Positions 63,684 through 64,000 of a stretch of 64,000 bases of DNA are shown piece after piece. Below the pieces are notes generated by a model. It saw only the letters and a program-made list of their open reading frames with translations. It was not told the DNA's origin and did not search any database. Source of the stretch: Paragonimus skrjabini miyazakii (lineage: Eukaryota > Platyhelminthes > Trematoda > Plagiorchiida > Troglotrematidae); contig JTDE01021202.1 in NCBI GenBank assembly GCA_014338405.1, positions 9,940-73,939 on the forward strand. Direction: 5' to 3'. The translations under genes were made by a program, and so were the position numbers. Each line of letters starts with the position of its first letter. The first letter of the stretch is position 1.

Positions 63684-64000
63684 TGAGTAATCGGGGATTT
63701 GGTTAATTTCAAGTTGAACATCACCCACAATTGATCGCAGCTGTCACATTCCCATAAACTTTCCAGTCGGCCCCTTTCGAAAAGAAGCACTAGACTCGAG
63801 TTTCACTCACATTAGAGCTCGTCAGTAGTGCATATCCTCGCCACTGCCGGGACTAGAACTCCGGCCACGCTGTTCATGAGACAACCGTATTTACCACTGT
63901 GCCATTGACCTCACGGTCGGCAGGACCGAGTTATCATATGTGAACGCTCAACCACTTTCGCTTGTGAGTTATGATCAGGTTGCCCGACCGTCTCGGTAGG
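63684..64000 (-). mobile_element. tRNA-derived hammerhead SINE, copy 5 (best preserved; runs off window)
   Basis: Minus-strand copy with tail, body, hammerhead, tRNA-like head and most of the leader. It continues past base 64000. B box AGTTCTAGTCC and A box TGGCACAGTGG are each close to consensus. The tail reads CCAAATCCCCGATTACTCATC on the minus strand at about 63684-63704. Confidence 0.92.
63788..63832 (-). ncRNA. Hammerhead ribozyme, copy 5, complete core
   Basis: On the minus strand: GCACTA, CTGACGA, GCTC-TAATGT-GAGT, GAAA, C-TCGA-G, TC, TAGTGC. Stem I is six perfect pairs. Every conserved core base is present (CTGANGA and GAAA). Stem III is A-T and C-G closing a TCGA loop. The cleavage triplet is GTC. 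The only weakness is a G-T wobble in place of G-C at the core-proximal pair of stem II. The layout is type I with a very short stem III, as in the schistosome alpha elements and in Penelope-associated hammerheads. Cleavage would fall after the C of GTC, separating the tRNA-like head from the 3' body. Confidence 0.9.

Noticed and set aside
1..64000. CRISPR arrays, rRNA genes, intact tRNA genes, LTR pairs or prokaryotic features
   Set aside because: None seen on either strand; the only tRNA-like sequences are the SINE heads.

Overview
This window reads as nuclear DNA of a multicellular eukaryote, most probably a parasitic flatworm (trematode). That is an inference. It rests on long introns, a dense load of decayed Penelope-like retroelements, a non-LTR element whose C-terminus contains WLGHVLRMP...RLPHRA, and a tRNA-derived SINE that carries a hammerhead ribozyme, as the schistosome alpha elements do. 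There are no operons, ribosome binding sites or other prokaryotic features. Two 100-base N runs (10197-10296 and 51118-51217) are assembly gaps.

One plausible host gene runs left to right on the + strand. Four exons are visible (about 5282-5624, 43161-43511, 45822-46091, 47381-47650). All four donors leave one base of a codon, and the acceptors of exons b to d supply the other two, so the frame stays open across every join. The first visible intron is about 37.5 kb. The product is not identified with confidence. Exon c has a GYG-centred stretch that loosely recalls the B9/C2-like fold of ciliary transition-zone proteins. The true 5' and 3' ends of the gene are not established.

The rest is repeats, mostly inside or beyond the introns. 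Five Penelope-like fragments were found. At 11.05-12.87 kb (-) there is reverse transcriptase plus GIY-YIG. At 13.19-13.85 kb (-) there is endonuclease only. At 25.6-26.8 kb (-) there is reverse transcriptase only. At 32.6-33.1 kb (-) and 49.8-50.6 kb (+) there are endonuclease ends. A non-LTR element left 3' ends at 2.9, 34.6 and 43.5-44.1 kb, the middle one bounded by a perfect 14-bp target-site duplication. A second LINE-type reverse transcriptase scrap lies at 56.7 kb. At least five other dispersed repeat families occur in two or three copies each.

The most interesting system is a SINE of about 320 bp at 9.9, 28.3, 38.4-38.9, 59.0 and 63.7 kb. It has a pol III A box and B box in a tRNA-like head. 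A compact type I hammerhead follows about 20-25 nt after the B box: stem I GCACTA/TAGTGC, core CTGACGA...GAAA, a two-pair stem III and cleavage triplet GTC. The 63.8 kb copy keeps all catalytic core bases. The other copies each carry a different lesion, as expected from an active source family followed by independent decay.
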